From NCBI RefSeq assembly GCF_003860125.1, contig NZ_RQYL01000003.1, positions 1 through 64,000 of the forward strand: DNA of 64,000 nt. The letters run 5' to 3'. The first letter of the stretch is position 1; the number at the start of each line of letters is the position of its first letter. This DNA is from Fretibacterium sp. OH1220_COT-178. Lineage in GTDB: Bacteria > Synergistota > Synergistia > Synergistales > Aminobacteriaceae. Positions 8,030 to 17,958 of this stretch are shown one piece after another. Under the pieces are notes generated by a model, which saw only the letters and a program-made list of their open reading frames with translations, was not told where the DNA came from and searched no databases. A program made the position numbers and the translations under genes.

Positions 8030-8778
8030 TCTATGTCTACGACGGGACCTGGAGCGGTATGATGACCCTTGTCCACAGGACGGCTCTGGAGGGTCGCGCT
8101 CCGGAGGACATCGTTCGTTTTTCCTGTAGGAAGACGGGAAGAATTCTGCTGGAGTGTACGGAGGTCGCGAGCGACGCGGAGGTGGCGGAAGCGACATCCG
8201 CGGTACTGGAACAGCGTTTGGAGGGGCGGGGGCTGGCTGATGCCTCTCTGGCGCTGATGTCGGAGGAGGAGGGGATCGATCTTGCGGTCTGGTGCTACCT
8301 TCATCGGCTCTGGAGGGAAGGAGATGCCGCGTCCTGCGATTTGGCGTCCCCCTGTGTGGGGGCGGTGCACCGCTCCGCGAGGCGTACGTCCCGGGAGTGG
8401 CATCGTTGGATGGGGCTCGTCCGCTTTCAGGACGTGGGCAAAGCCTACTATGCGGCCTTCGCGCCGGAGTGCGATGTCCTGCCCCTGCTGGCGGAGCATT
8501 TTCTGCGTCGTCTGCCGGACCGCTGGGTGCTCCACGACGTCCGCCGCGGCCGGGCCGCCGTTCAGGAGAGGGGGCGATGGGTTCTGACGGATATGGAACT
8601 TCCGGACGGAATGCTGCGGTTTGCCCCGGAGGAGGAGGGGTACCGGGAGCTCTGGAGAGAGTTCTTTCGGAGTGCGGCGGTAAAGGAACGACGGTCCCTG
8701 AAACGCCAGATGCGTTTTCTGCCCAAGCGAACCTGGAAGTACCTGATCGAACGACCGGGAGAGGAGGCAGGGAGCTGA
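8026..8778 (+). CDS. Probable DNA metabolism protein (radical-SAM partner, DUF4130 type)
   Basis: A 250-aa protein resembling the family found next to the radical SAM DNA-repair-like gene; in some bacteria it is fused to a uracil-DNA glycosylase domain, which is absent here. Visible features are the N-terminal MIYVYDGTWSGMM, an HRSARRTSREWHRWMG segment and a basic C-terminus. The start is GTG 8026, with GGAGGAG at 8012-8018 and a GTGA overlap with the upstream stop. Partner status is supported by gene order; a biochemical role is unproven. Confidence 0.78.
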   Translation: MIYVYDGTWSGMMTLVHRTALEGRAPEDIVRFSCRKTGRILLECTEVASDAEVAEATSAVLEQRLEGRGLADASLALMSEEEGIDLAVWCYLHRLWREGDAASCDLASPCVGAVHRSARRTSREWHRWMGLVRFQDVGKAYYAAFAPECDVLPLLAEHFLRRLPDRWVLHDVRRGRAAVQERGRWVLTDMELPDGMLRFAPEEEGYRELWREFFRSAAVKERRSLKRQMRFLPKRTWKYLIERPGEEAGS

Positions 8779-8799
8779 AGATTTTCGAAGAGACAGAAA

Positions 8800-8823
8800 G
8801 GAGCCTGGCGCAAACCAGGCTCC
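8800..8823. terminator. Bidirectional terminator between convergent genes
   Basis: A 9-bp perfect stem GGAGCCTGG (8800-8808) / CCAGGCTCC (8815-8823) lies between the two convergent genes. On the minus strand it is followed by a T-rich stretch (TTTCTGTCTCTT), so it suits the symporter transcript best; on the plus strand the T-tract is weak. Confidence 0.7.
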
Positions 8824-8842
8824 TCGCTTCAGGAAAGTCCTC

Positions 8843-10207
8843 TTACCATTTCAGTCCCATGTAGAAGATGACCGCAATGGCGATGGGAGCTACGAAGCGC
8901 ACGAACCACACCCACGCCTCCATGAGGGCGAAGGGCACGGTTCCGTCGTTGGTGACTTCCTTGCGCCCCTGGTCGAGCCAGAACCACCCGACAAAAAGAC
9001 AGGTCAAAATGGAGCTGAGCGGCATCATGACGTTATTGGAGATGAAGTCCATGGCGTCGAGGAAGTCCTTGCCCACGATCTTGGGGGGCCCGCTCAGGGA
9101 GAGCGCGGAGGGGACGCCCAGCAGGGTGACGAGGGTTCCCATGATGACGATGGACCTCCTGCGCGACCACTTGAAGTCATCCATTCCGTGGGCGACGGCG
9201 ACCTCGAGCAGCGACATGGCCGAGGTGATGGCGGCAAAAAAGAGCAGAAGGAAGAAGAGGGCGGAGAAGATGTTGCCGAAGGGCATCTTGGCAAACACGC
9301 CCGGCAGGCTGATGAACGTCAGGCCCACGCCGGCGGAGGGCTCCACGCCCATGGCGAAGACGGCCGGAAAGATGGCCAGTCCGGCCAGAAGGGCGATGAG
9401 GGTGTCCGTGAAGATGACCCAGCCCACGCTGGAGGGAAGGCGTTCCTGCTTGCCGATGTAGCTGCCGTAGGTGATCATGATTCCCATGCCCAGGGAGAGG
9501 GAGAAAAATCCCTGTCCGAGGGCGTCCAGTACGGTTTTTCCGGTGATTTTCGAGAAATCCGGCTTCAGGTAGAACTCCAGTCCCTTTTCGGCTCCGGGCA
9601 GGGTTACGGAACGGACGATAAGGATGATGAGGATGACGAACAAAAGGGGCATCATGACCTTGCAGGCCCGCTCTATCCCCTTGCCGACTCCGCCGTAGAC
9701 GATGCCGACCGTGAGGAGCATGAAAAACACTTGATACAGCACCACTTGCTTCTGGTCGCCGATGAAAGAGGAGAAGACGTCCCCGGATTTGCCCTCGGCC
9801 GCCAAGGGCATGAGATCCGAGAGGCTGCTGAAGACGTACTTGAGGGTCCATCCCCCGATCACGGCGTAGTAGGAGAGGATGATGAAGCCTCCCGCGAGGG
9901 TTGCGATCCACCCCACGAGGGTCCAGGTGTGCGTCTTCGACAGAACCCAGAAGGCGCCGACGGGAGTTTTCTGGGCCGCTCGTCCCAGGGCGAACTCCGC
10001 AAGCATGACCGTCGATCCGACGGCGGCGATCAGAAGCAGGTAAACCACCACGAAGGCGGCCCCTCCGTTCACGCCCACCAAATAGGGAAAACGCCAGACG
10101 TTGCCCAGGCCTATGGCCGACCCCGCAGCCGCAAGAATGAAACCGATGCGGCTTCCCCAACTTTCGCGCTGAGTTTCCAAGCCCAGTCCGTTGTTCTCAC
10201 TGTTCAC
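8843..10207 (-). CDS. Neurotransmitter:sodium symporter family transporter
   Basis: Predicted inner-membrane Na+-coupled amino-acid transporter of the SNF/NSS family (LeuT, MhsT, TnaT relatives), 454 aa with about 11 spans. The first span (GFILAAAGSAIGLGNVWRFP) is the family signature that lines the sodium and substrate sites. The start chosen is GTG 10207, preceded by an AAGGATGGGAG purine tract; an upstream extension of 30 codons looks non-coding. A clear promoter is at 10269-10297. Substrate not determined. It fits an amino-acid-fermenting lifestyle. Confidence 0.88.
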   Translation of the reverse strand: MNSENNGLGLETQRESWGSRIGFILAAAGSAIGLGNVWRFPYLVGVNGGAAFVVVYLLLIAAVGSTVMLAEFALGRAAQKTPVGAFWVLSKTHTWTLVGWIATLAGGFIILSYYAVIGGWTLKYVFSSLSDLMPLAAEGKSGDVFSSFIGDQKQVVLYQVFFMLLTVGIVYGGVGKGIERACKVMMPLLFVILIILIVRSVTLPGAEKGLEFYLKPDFSKITGKTVLDALGQGFFSLSLGMGIMITYGSYIGKQERLPSSVGWVIFTDTLIALLAGLAIFPAVFAMGVEPSAGVGLTFISLPGVFAKMPFGNIFSALFFLLLFFAAITSAMSLLEVAVAHGMDDFKWSRRRSIVIMGTLVTLLGVPSALSLSGPPKIVGKDFLDAMDFISNNVMMPLSSILTCLFVGWFWLDQGRKEVTNDGTVPFALMEAWVWFVRFVAPIAIAVIFYMGLKW

Positions 10208-10268
10208 TGATCTCCCATCCTTTCCATCTGCCGTATGATTGGAATAAGCCCTAAAAAAGTATCGATAT

Positions 10269-10297
10269 AGGATAAACCTCTTGGGCAAACTCGTCAA
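10269..10297 (-). promoter_or_regulatory. Promoter of the sodium symporter gene
   Basis: Read on the minus strand, a -35 box TTGACG (10292-10297) and a -10 box TATCCT (10269-10274) are separated by 17 bases. It lies 62 bases before the GTG start. Confidence 0.65.
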
Positions 10298-10344
10298 GAG
10301 AGTGTTTGTGAAAAATATTTTGTTTTTCAGTTAAATTTGATTTT

Positions 10345-10380
10345 TATAAAAAAGAAGGCCTCGCACCCGTGCGAGGTCTT
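10345..10380 (-). terminator. Terminator of the small exported protein gene
   Basis: A stem of about 11 pairs (10355-10365 with 10370-10380, one G-T pair) with a 4-base loop is followed on the minus strand by TTCTTTTTTATA. Classic intrinsic terminator 41 bases after the stop codon. Confidence 0.8.
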
Positions 10381-10421
10381 CCGAATCGAGCGTTGTATGA
10401 ATGGGCCAAAGGAAGGTCTTT

Positions 10422-10871
10422 TTAGAGTTTCACGTCTATGATGGCGGTGACGCCCACGCCCTGAACACGGCGGAATTGCTTCACAGGGTTTATGGAGTCG
10501 ATGGGAATCAGGACCTTGGCGCGTATGCCCTTGAAGTCCGCCTCCAGCTGGGCGACGGCCTGGGTCTTCTCGACTGCCGACTTGACCTGCCCCCCGACCT
10601 GAGCCGCGCCGATGTGTGTGCCGCTTCCGAAGGAGACGATGGGGACCACCTTCGTATGCCCCTGGAATTTGGCCCCCTTGTTCAGAGTCACCGTGTTGAT
10701 GAAGTCGTTGATGGGGCCTGCAATGGCGGTCACCACGGCACCGCCGCCCACGATGATCGCTCCTTTTTTCAGAATGTCACCGATATCGATGGCGGATGCG
10801 GGAAGGGGAGAGGAAAAGACGGTCAAGGAGAAGAGTGCGATTGCAACGAGACGAACTAAAGAGCGTTTCAT
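10422..10871 (-). CDS. Small exported protein of unknown function
   Basis: A 149-aa protein with a clear Sec signal peptide (MKRSLVRLVAIALFSLTVFS, with cleavage probably after the following ASA near residue 27), so it is probably periplasmic. The mature part begins with a glycine/valine-rich segment (GAIIVGGGAVVTAIAG), then a predicted beta-rich domain ending in GVGVTAIIDVKL. I do not recognise the family. ATG 10871 has AGGTGA upstream; an earlier ATG would put sequence in front of the signal peptide. It appears monocistronic, with its own terminator and a terminator-like leader hairpin. Confidence 0.7.
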   Translation of the reverse strand: MKRSLVRLVAIALFSLTVFSSPLPASAIDIGDILKKGAIIVGGGAVVTAIAGPINDFINTVTLNKGAKFQGHTKVVPIVSFGSGTHIGAAQVGGQVKSAVEKTQAVAQLEADFKGIRAKVLIPIDSINPVKQFRRVQGVGVTAIIDVKL

Positions 10872-10899
10872 AATTTTCACCTGCTTCACGAGGCAAATT

Positions 10900-10937
10900 G
10901 AAAACAACGCCGGGAGAGAAAATGGAGGGGCCCGGCG
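10900..10937 (-). terminator. Terminator-like hairpin in the leader of the exported protein gene
   Basis: On the minus strand CGCCGGG (10931-10937) pairs with CCCGGCG (10908-10914) and is followed by TTGTTTTC. A TAAGAT -10-like box (10945-10950) would place the transcript start at the foot of the stem. No upstream minus-strand gene exists nearby to be terminated, so an attenuator is possible. Confidence 0.5.
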
Positions 10938-10940
10938 CAA

Positions 10941-11233
10941 AGCTATCTTAGCACACCGCGTGGAGCGAACCGCTCGCGAGTGTTCACGAGAAGTATTTAA
11001 GTATTTCTTCGGGAAAAGCCCGCAAGGGGCGGGACTCGCCGTTCAGGCCCTGCGTGTTTTTCCGTGCCTTGAAAAAACTGAGAGGCCTCGTAACGTCTTT
11101 GCAATCTCCTGAACGATCGCGTGAGAGTCCAGGGCGAGGAGATGATGGATTCAGGCGTTCGTGCGGATTGACAGGCCCCGGAGGGTGAGATATCGTCTGG
11201 CGCATTCTTCCCACTATTTTTAAGGAGGTTTTT
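10941..11233 (+). other. Intergenic region with divergent promoters, no gene seen
   Basis: About 290 bases between the minus-strand exported protein and the plus-strand AhpD-like gene. Apart from the promoter at 11168-11196 and the TAAGAT box serving the other strand, I see no coding frame with a ribosome site, no RNA gene and no repeat. Confidence 0.6.
11168..11196 (+). promoter_or_regulatory. Promoter of the AhpD-like gene
   Basis: A consensus -35 TTGACA (11168-11173) and a -10 TATCGT (11191-11196) with a 17-base spacer lie 38 bases before the start codon. Confidence 0.65.
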
Positions 11234-11581
11234 TTGAACATGATGGATGTTAAGGCCGAGTTCCGGGAGGTCGAACGCCGCGCCGCGAAGCTGGCTGAGG
11301 CCGCTCCCGAAGCGGTTACGGCATTTCGTTCGGTTGGAAAGGCCATGGTCAAGGAACGTGCGCTTACGCTCAAGACCAAGGAGCTGATCGCTCTGATGCT
11401 TGCCTTGGCTGCACGGTGCATGCCCTGCATCATGGCTCACGCCCAAAAGGCGATCGATGCGGGGGTCACCCGCGAGGAAGTGGCGGAGGCCATCGAAGTT
11501 GCCCTCCTCATGGGCGGCGGTCCCGCCTCGGCCTACGGTGCCATCGTTCTGGATGTCTACGACCAGCTGAAGGCGAAGTGA
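11234..11581 (+). CDS. Carboxymuconolactone decarboxylase/AhpD-family protein
   Basis: A 115-aa single-domain protein of the AhpD/CMD family. The CMPCIMAHAQKAI segment holds the redox CxxC with the following histidine, as in alkylhydroperoxidase-like members. It may reduce peroxides or act as a thiol redox protein in the cytoplasm, which fits a strict anaerobe with a rubrerythrin; this is inference. TTG 11234 is best spaced from AAGGAGG (11222-11228); ATG 11240 or 11243 are alternatives. A GC-rich inverted repeat (11608-11616 with 11637-11645) follows the gene and may end transcription. Confidence 0.82.
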   Translation: MNMMDVKAEFREVERRAAKLAEAAPEAVTAFRSVGKAMVKERALTLKTKELIALMLALAARCMPCIMAHAQKAIDAGVTREEVAEAIEVALLMGGGPASAYGAIVLDVYDQLKAK

Positions 11582-11607
11582 CCTTTTCCTCCGTGCTTCG
11601 GCATGAT

Positions 11608-11645
11608 ACGGCGGCGGCCTCATCGTCAGATGCGGTCGCCGCCGT
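11608..11645 (+). terminator. Possible terminator hairpin
   Basis: ACGGCGGCG (11608-11616) pairs with CGCCGCCGT (11637-11645) around a 20-base loop that can itself pair in part. The T-run after it is poor (CGTTTC). Confidence 0.4.
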
Positions 11646-11689
11646 CGTTTCAACAAAGCCTCGACCTCTTGACTACGTAATTTGCCCTA

Positions 11690-11718
11690 TTGCAGTTTAA
11701 GGGGGGAGAGGCTAATAT
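11690..11718 (+). promoter_or_regulatory. groESL promoter (sigma-A type)
   Basis: TTGCAG (11690-11695) and TAATAT (11713-11718) with exactly 17 bases between them. The predicted start is near 11725, just before the CIRCE element. Confidence 0.75.
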
Positions 11719-11733
11719 TTCTTTCGTAGACAA

Positions 11734-11760
11734 TTAGCACTCTAAGCGTTCGAGTGCTGA
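11734..11760 (+). promoter_or_regulatory. CIRCE element (HrcA operator)
   Basis: TTAGCACTC (11734-11742), nine bases, then GAGTGCTGA (11752-11760). This matches the CIRCE consensus with a single mismatch in the right arm. It lies between the promoter and groES and indicates HrcA repression relieved by heat or misfolded protein. The hrcA gene is not in this window. Confidence 0.92.
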
Positions 11761-11784
11761 CATAAAATCAGGAGGGGATCGTTG

Positions 11785-12078
11785 ATGAATCTCAAACCGC
11801 TTGGGGACAGGATCGTCGTTAAAGTGCTCACCCGCGAGGAGAAGACCAAGGGGGGCATTGTCCTGCCCGATACGGCCAAGGAGAAGCCGACGGAGGGCGA
11901 GGTCATGGCTGTCGGGTCGGGCAAGGTACTGGACAACGGCCAGAAGCTTCCCATCGAGGTCAAGGTCGGCGACCGCATCATCTTCAGCAAGTACGCGGGC
12001 ACCGAGGTGAAGATCGACGGCGACGAGTACGTCATCTTCAGCGAGCGCGACGTCCTGGCGATTGTCGAGAAGAAGTAG
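11785..12078 (+). CDS. groES: GroES co-chaperonin
   Basis: A 97-aa Cpn10 that caps the GroEL ring. The start [12 protein letters not shown], the mobile loop ([18 protein letters not shown]) and the C-terminal [16 protein letters not shown] are standard. ATG 11785 has GGAGGGG at 11771-11777; a TTG one codon earlier is possible but not needed. It is followed 32 bases later by groEL and controlled by CIRCE upstream. Confidence 0.97.
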   Translation: MNLKPLGDRIVVKVLTREEKTKGGIVLPDTAKEKPTEGEVMAVGSGKVLDNGQKLPIEVKVGDRIIFSKYAGTEVKIDGDEYVIFSERDVLAIVEKK

Positions 12079-12107
12079 AACGAAAGTTTTCTAAGGAGGG
12101 ACTATAA

Positions 12108-13748
<1,641 letters not shown>

Positions 13749-13770
13749 AATCCCTCACCGAGAAATGCAG

Positions 13771-13803
13771 CCCCGCGCCATAAAGGCGCGGGGCATATTT
13801 TTT
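13771..13803 (+). terminator. groESL terminator
   Basis: CCCCGCGCC (13771-13779), loop ATAAA, GGCGCGGGG (13785-13793), then a run of six Ts ending at 13803. Confidence 0.92.
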
Positions 13804-13866
13804 CGATTTTTTTATCCGGCTTCTCGCTTCTCTCGTCCGGTGCCGGACTCCCGTTTCTGCGTTGTC

Positions 13867-14484
13867 CTAAAGGCTCAGGATCCTGCCCGCCCTGTTCAGG
13901 CTCTCGACGATCTCGAACATGTTCGAAATCGTTCCGACCCCCACACTGTTGGTGATGCCGAAGTGGTTGGTGCAGGTTCCGCACACCAGGACAGTCGTCC
14001 CCTTTTTTTCCAGGTTTTTCAGGTGGTCGCAGGTGGAGGAATCGAAAAGTGCCAGCTTGACGCCCTCGTTCATCAAGGCCAGGACGGCGGGAGGCGTGTC
14101 CATTTGGGAGAGCGTGCCCAAAAAGCCCTTCATGAGGATCTCCCCCAGTTCCTGATCGCTTTGCCCCAATGTCTTGCATGTGATCAGCACGGCCGACCCC
14201 TCGCCCTCCATAGGACGGGGCTCGGGGGAGGGAACGGGCGCGACGGCCGGGACCGGGACCTGCGGAGGGGGAGGCGTTTTCTGTTCGGCCGTGAGCTTCA
14301 GCCGGCCCTCGTCATCCTGAAGCTGAACGCGAAAATTCTTGCTCTCCAGAAAGCGTTTGACGTTTGTCGCCGATATGGGATTGTCGACGAGAACCTCGAG
14401 CTCCTCCGCACCTTTATCCACAGCGGCCTTTGTCATGGTGACGGGTTCCGGGCAGGCCTTTCCCATAGCGTTGATTGTGATCAT
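13867..14484 (-). CDS. yedF: YedF, selenium-metabolism sulfurtransferase-like protein
   Basis: A 205-aa two-domain protein. Residues 1-70 are a TusA/SirA-like domain with the CPEP motif at C11 (GKACPEPV). A proline-rich linker (about 72-95) leads to a DsrE-like C-terminal domain with a CGTC motif. This architecture matches the YedF family, thought to help deliver selenium or sulfur in selenium-using bacteria. It is divergent from selA-selB, which supports that role. The start at ATG 14484 puts the CPEP motif at its usual place; upstream frame is unlike coding sequence. A TATAAT box (14557-14562, minus strand) overlaps the selA promoter. Confidence 0.88.
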   Translation of the reverse strand: MITINAMGKACPEPVTMTKAAVDKGAEELEVLVDNPISATNVKRFLESKNFRVQLQDDEGRLKLTAEQKTPPPPQVPVPAVAPVPSPEPRPMEGEGSAVLITCKTLGQSDQELGEILMKGFLGTLSQMDTPPAVLALMNEGVKLALFDSSTCDHLKNLEKKGTTVLVCGTCTNHFGITNSVGVGTISNMFEIVESLNRAGRILSL

Positions 14485-14537
14485 TCTTGCGAGTCCCTCC
14501 ACGAATTGACTGTGTTGCAGGCTGAAGTCCGTAACTC

Positions 14538-14566
14538 TTGAGACCACTGCTTTCTTATTATAGAAT
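14538..14566 (+). promoter_or_regulatory. selA promoter, overlapping the yedF -10 box
   Basis: TTGAGA (14538-14543), 17 bases, TAGAAT (14561-14566). On the opposite strand TATAAT (14557-14562) could serve yedF, although its -35 is poor. The shared bases would make the two transcripts compete. Confidence 0.6.
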
Positions 14567-14632
14567 GGTTTGCGAAAACTATCCAGTGCACGCGAGGGTG
14601 CAGAAGAGAGACGATGAGGAGCGGGCCTGATC

Positions 14633-16039
14633 ATGATTGAGGATATCAAAAAGAAAATGCGCGCGATTCCCGGCATGGACATCCTGCTGGCGCAGGAATG
14701 GACGCTGCCGTGGATCGAGGAGCTGGGCCGGGAGACGGTCAAGCGCGTCCTGAATGGGGAGTTGACCCTTATCCGCAGGCGCATGCTTGCGGGCGAGGAG
14801 CCCGATATTTCGTCCGAGGCTCTCCAGGAGTGTTTTCAGGCGCTTTTGCTTGCGGAGAGCCGGCCGCGCCTGCGTCCTGTGGTCAATGCGACGGGAGTGG
14901 TCATCCACACGAACCTTGGGCGTTCTCTGCTTGCGGAGGAGGCCGTCTCGGCCGTTGTGCGCACGGCCGAGGGATACAGCAATTTGGAGTACGATCTGGC
15001 GCGAGGCGCCAGAGGTCACCGCAACGCCCATATCGAGGGCCTGCTGTGCGCTCTGACCGGCGCGGAGGCGTGTCTGGTCGTGAACAACAACGCCGGGGCG
15101 GTTCTGCTCTGTCTTTTCGCCCTGGCCCATGGGACCGAGGTGGTGGTCTCCCGCGGAGAGCTCGTGGAGATCGGAGGCTCGTTCCGGGTTCCCGATATCA
15201 TGGAATTCTCCGGGGCGACCCTGGTGGAGGTCGGGACGACGAACAGAACGCATCTGAAGGACTACTCCGCCGCGATATCCGATCGGACCTCGATGCTCCT
15301 GAAGGTGCATCCCTCCAATTTCAGGATGGAGGGGTTCACTGCCGCCCCCGGGCGTTCGGAGCTGGCGGCCCTGGCGCACGAGCGCGGCCTGATCTTCATG
15401 GAGGATGCCGGGAGCGGACTTTTGGTCGACGGCGGCCTTCTGGGGCTTCGGGGCGAGTGCGACATCCGCACCTGCCTGGAGGAGGGGGCGGACCTCGTGA
15501 CCTTCTCCGGGGACAAGATGCTGGGAGGGCCTCAGATCGGCGTGATCGCGGGGAGGAAAGCCATCGTGGACAGGCTGAGAGGTCATCCGGTCCTGAGGGC
15601 GTTGCGCGTGGACAAGATGACGCTTGCGGCCTTCGAGGCCACGATACGACTTTACGCAAAGGGAGATCTGGACCGTATTCCGACCTTGGCGATGCTGCGT
15701 CTCGCACCGGAGGCGATGCGCGCACGGGCTCGTCGTCTGGCGGCGAAGCTGAGGCGCGTTACGGCGGCCCGCGTGGAGGCCGTCACCGTGGAGGACACCG
15801 TGGGGGGCGGTTCCTACCCGGCGATTCCGCTCTCGGGCTGGGGGGTTGCCGTCAGTGCGCATCCCGCCGGAGGGGCGGGCCATCTTCAGATGTTGCTCAG
15901 GGGGCTCGAGGTTCCGGTGCTCTGCGGGGCGCGTGAAGACGCCCTGCTCCTGCATGTTCGAACGCTTTCCCGCAAGGACGAGGATACGATCGCGGCGGCT
16001 TTCGCCCGGATCGAGGTCGGAGAGGAGGGGAGGGCATGA
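14633..16039 (+). CDS. selA: L-seryl-tRNA(Sec) selenium transferase
   Basis: SelA, 468 aa, converts seryl-tRNA(Sec) to selenocysteinyl-tRNA(Sec) with selenophosphate, using PLP. The PLP lysine is K295 in SGDKMLGGP, the same number as in E. coli, and NATGVVIHTNLGRS (85-98) is a family signature. Full length. The ribosome site GAGGA (14616-14620) is somewhat distant from ATG 14633. The stop overlaps the selB ATG (ATGA), so SelA and SelB are coupled. The presence of selAB means this organism decodes some UGA as selenocysteine. Confidence 0.96.
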   Translation: MIEDIKKKMRAIPGMDILLAQEWTLPWIEELGRETVKRVLNGELTLIRRRMLAGEEPDISSEALQECFQALLLAESRPRLRPVVNATGVVIHTNLGRSLLAEEAVSAVVRTAEGYSNLEYDLARGARGHRNAHIEGLLCALTGAEACLVVNNNAGAVLLCLFALAHGTEVVVSRGELVEIGGSFRVPDIMEFSGATLVEVGTTNRTHLKDYSAAISDRTSMLLKVHPSNFRMEGFTAAPGRSELAALAHERGLIFMEDAGSGLLVDGGLLGLRGECDIRTCLEEGADLVTFSGDKMLGGPQIGVIAGRKAIVDRLRGHPVLRALRVDKMTLAAFEATIRLYAKGDLDRIPTLAMLRLAPEAMRARARRLAAKLRRVTAARVEAVTVEDTVGGGSYPAIPLSGWGVAVSAHPAGGAGHLQMLLRGLEVPVLCGAREDALLLHVRTLSRKDEDTIAAAFARIEVGEEGRA

Positions 16040-17958
16040 GCGAGGGACGGGAGATCTCGCTGGTGCTCGGCACGGCCGGTCACATCGATCACGGCAAGAC
16101 GACCCTGATCTCCGCTCTGACGGGGGTAGACTGCGATCGGCTTCTGGAGGAAAAAAAGAGGGGGATCACCATCGAGCTGGGGTTCGCGCCGCTCCGTCTT
16201 GGGGACGGGCGCGTCGTCAGCGTCGTGGATGTCCCGGGACACGAACGTTTCATCCGCCAGATGGTCGCCGGGGCCTCGGGAATCGACGCCGTCCTCCTGG
16301 TCGTGTCGGCCGACGAGAGCGTCATGCCGCAGACCCGCGAGCACCTGGCCATTCTGGGGCTCCTGGGGGTTCGGGACGGTCTTGTCGCGATCACGAAGGC
16401 CGACAGGGTCGAGCCCGGCATGGTCGATTTGGTGAAGGAGGATGTCCAGGAGTTTGTGCGAGGGTCTTTTTTGGAGGGTAAGCCCATCGTACCTGTATCC
16501 GCTGTGACCGGGGAGAATATCGAAGCGCTGAAGCATGAGCTTGGGGCACTGGTCGATCGGGTTCGGCCCAGGCCCCGTAAGGGGGCCCTTTTCCTCCCCG
16601 TGGATCGGGCGTTCCCGATCTCGGGATTCGGCACGGTGGTAACCGGTACCGCTTATCGTGGAATTGCCCGTCTCGGCGATGAGATCGAGGTTTTTCCTTC
16701 CGGCCGAGAGGGGCGCATCCGAAGCCTTCAGGTTCACGGACGGCCCGTGGAGGAGGCCTTCGCGGGTCAGAGGGTCGCGGCCAATCTCTCGGGCATCTCG
16801 GTGGACGAGCTGGCCCGGGGCGACGTCGTCTGCCGGAAGGGAGTCTATTCTCCGACCTGCTGCTTCGACGCGGTGTTGCGGGTCCTTTCCTCGGCGACGG
16901 AACCGCTGAAGCACTGGCAGAGGGTTCGGCTCTGCATCGGGACCTCCGACGTCCTGGCTCGGGTGGCGCTGCTCCGTGCGCGTACGATCGCTCCAGGAGG
17001 GGAGGAGCCGGCCCAGCTCGTTCTGGAGGAGCCGGTGGTCTGCACGGCGGATCAGCGCTTCATCATCCGCTTCTACAGCCCGTTGGTTACGATCGGGGGC
17101 GGGCGGGTCGTCTTTCCCTATTCTCATAAGCCTCGGGGTGCCTTGGCCCGCGCCGAAGCCGTATCCCGCATCCAGGCGCTCGGAACGGCCACGACGTCCG
17201 AGGATCGGCTGCGCCGTGTGGTCGAGGATGCGGGGATGATGGATTCGCTTCGCGCGGCGATTGCCGTGCAGGAGGCCCCGTCCGACCTTGCGCTGATCGC
17301 GTCCCGGCTCGCCAAGAGCGGTGGGATCGTCGAGTTGAAGGGAGAGAGGACGTTTTACGTCTCCCCCTCGCGCCTGGAGTCCCTGGAGACGGAGGCGCTC
17401 TCGGCGCTGAGGGGGTATCAGGAGGCGTTTCCGTCCGAGAGAGGCATGCCGACGGACGAGCTGATGCGCCGGCTTTCCTTGCCGGATGCCCGAGTGTTGC
17501 GCTCGTTTGCGGCCCTCCTAACGGAGCGGGGCCGTATTCTGGTGGAGGACAACAAGGTCCGGACGCCGGACTTCGTCGCTCGGAACGAGGGCGATTTTCG
17601 ACGGAACAGCGAGGCATTGGAGGCCTTTTGCCGGGAAAGGGGCTGGCAGCTCGCCACTCTCGAGGAGGTCCGCTCCGCGCTCGGGATGGAGCCAGGGGCC
17701 TTCACGCAGCTGATCCAGAGCCTGAAAAACACCAAGAGCCTCGTGCTGCTGGAGGGAGGGTATGTCCTGACTGCGGAGATGGAGAACGTGATGCTCGACA
17801 TTCTGCGGGAGATCGGAGGCAACGTCACTCTGGCGGCGGTCCGGGATGCGACGAACAGCTCGCGGAAGTTCATCCTGCCCGTGCTCGAGTTCTTCGACTC
17901 CAAGGGATACACGCGGCGAGTCGGGGATGTCCGAGTCGTGAAGGGGGCGGGGCGTTGA
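16036..17958 (+). CDS. selB: Selenocysteine-specific elongation factor
   Basis: SelB, 640 aa, the GTPase that brings Sec-tRNA(Sec) to UGA codons next to a SECIS hairpin. The G1 motif AGHIDHGKTT (14-23), DVPGHERF (65-72) and a TKAD guanine-specificity motif are intact. EF-Tu-like domains 2-3 follow and the C-terminal ~250 residues form the winged-helix SECIS-binding part. Immediately followed by nudC (stop and ATG touch: TGAATG). Coupled to selA upstream. Confidence 0.96.
   Translation: MSEGREISLVLGTAGHIDHGKTTLISALTGVDCDRLLEEKKRGITIELGFAPLRLGDGRVVSVVDVPGHERFIRQMVAGASGIDAVLLVVSADESVMPQTREHLAILGLLGVRDGLVAITKADRVEPGMVDLVKEDVQEFVRGSFLEGKPIVPVSAVTGENIEALKHELGALVDRVRPRPRKGALFLPVDRAFPISGFGTVVTGTAYRGIARLGDEIEVFPSGREGRIRSLQVHGRPVEEAFAGQRVAANLSGISVDELARGDVVCRKGVYSPTCCFDAVLRVLSSATEPLKHWQRVRLCIGTSDVLARVALLRARTIAPGGEEPAQLVLEEPVVCTADQRFIIRFYSPLVTIGGGRVVFPYSHKPRGALARAEAVSRIQALGTATTSEDRLRRVVEDAGMMDSLRAAIAVQEAPSDLALIASRLAKSGGIVELKGERTFYVSPSRLESLETEALSALRGYQEAFPSERGMPTDELMRRLSLPDARVLRSFAALLTERGRILVEDNKVRTPDFVARNEGDFRRNSEALEAFCRERGWQLATLEEVRSALGMEPGAFTQLIQSLKNTKSLVLLEGGYVLTAEMENVMLDILREIGGNVTLAAVRDATNSSRKFILPVLEFFDSKGYTRRVGDVRVVKGAGR

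Noticed and set aside
11234-11581. The AhpD-like gene as a possible selenoprotein
   Set aside because: Its redox motif is encoded as ordinary cysteines (CMPC); no in-frame UGA is present.
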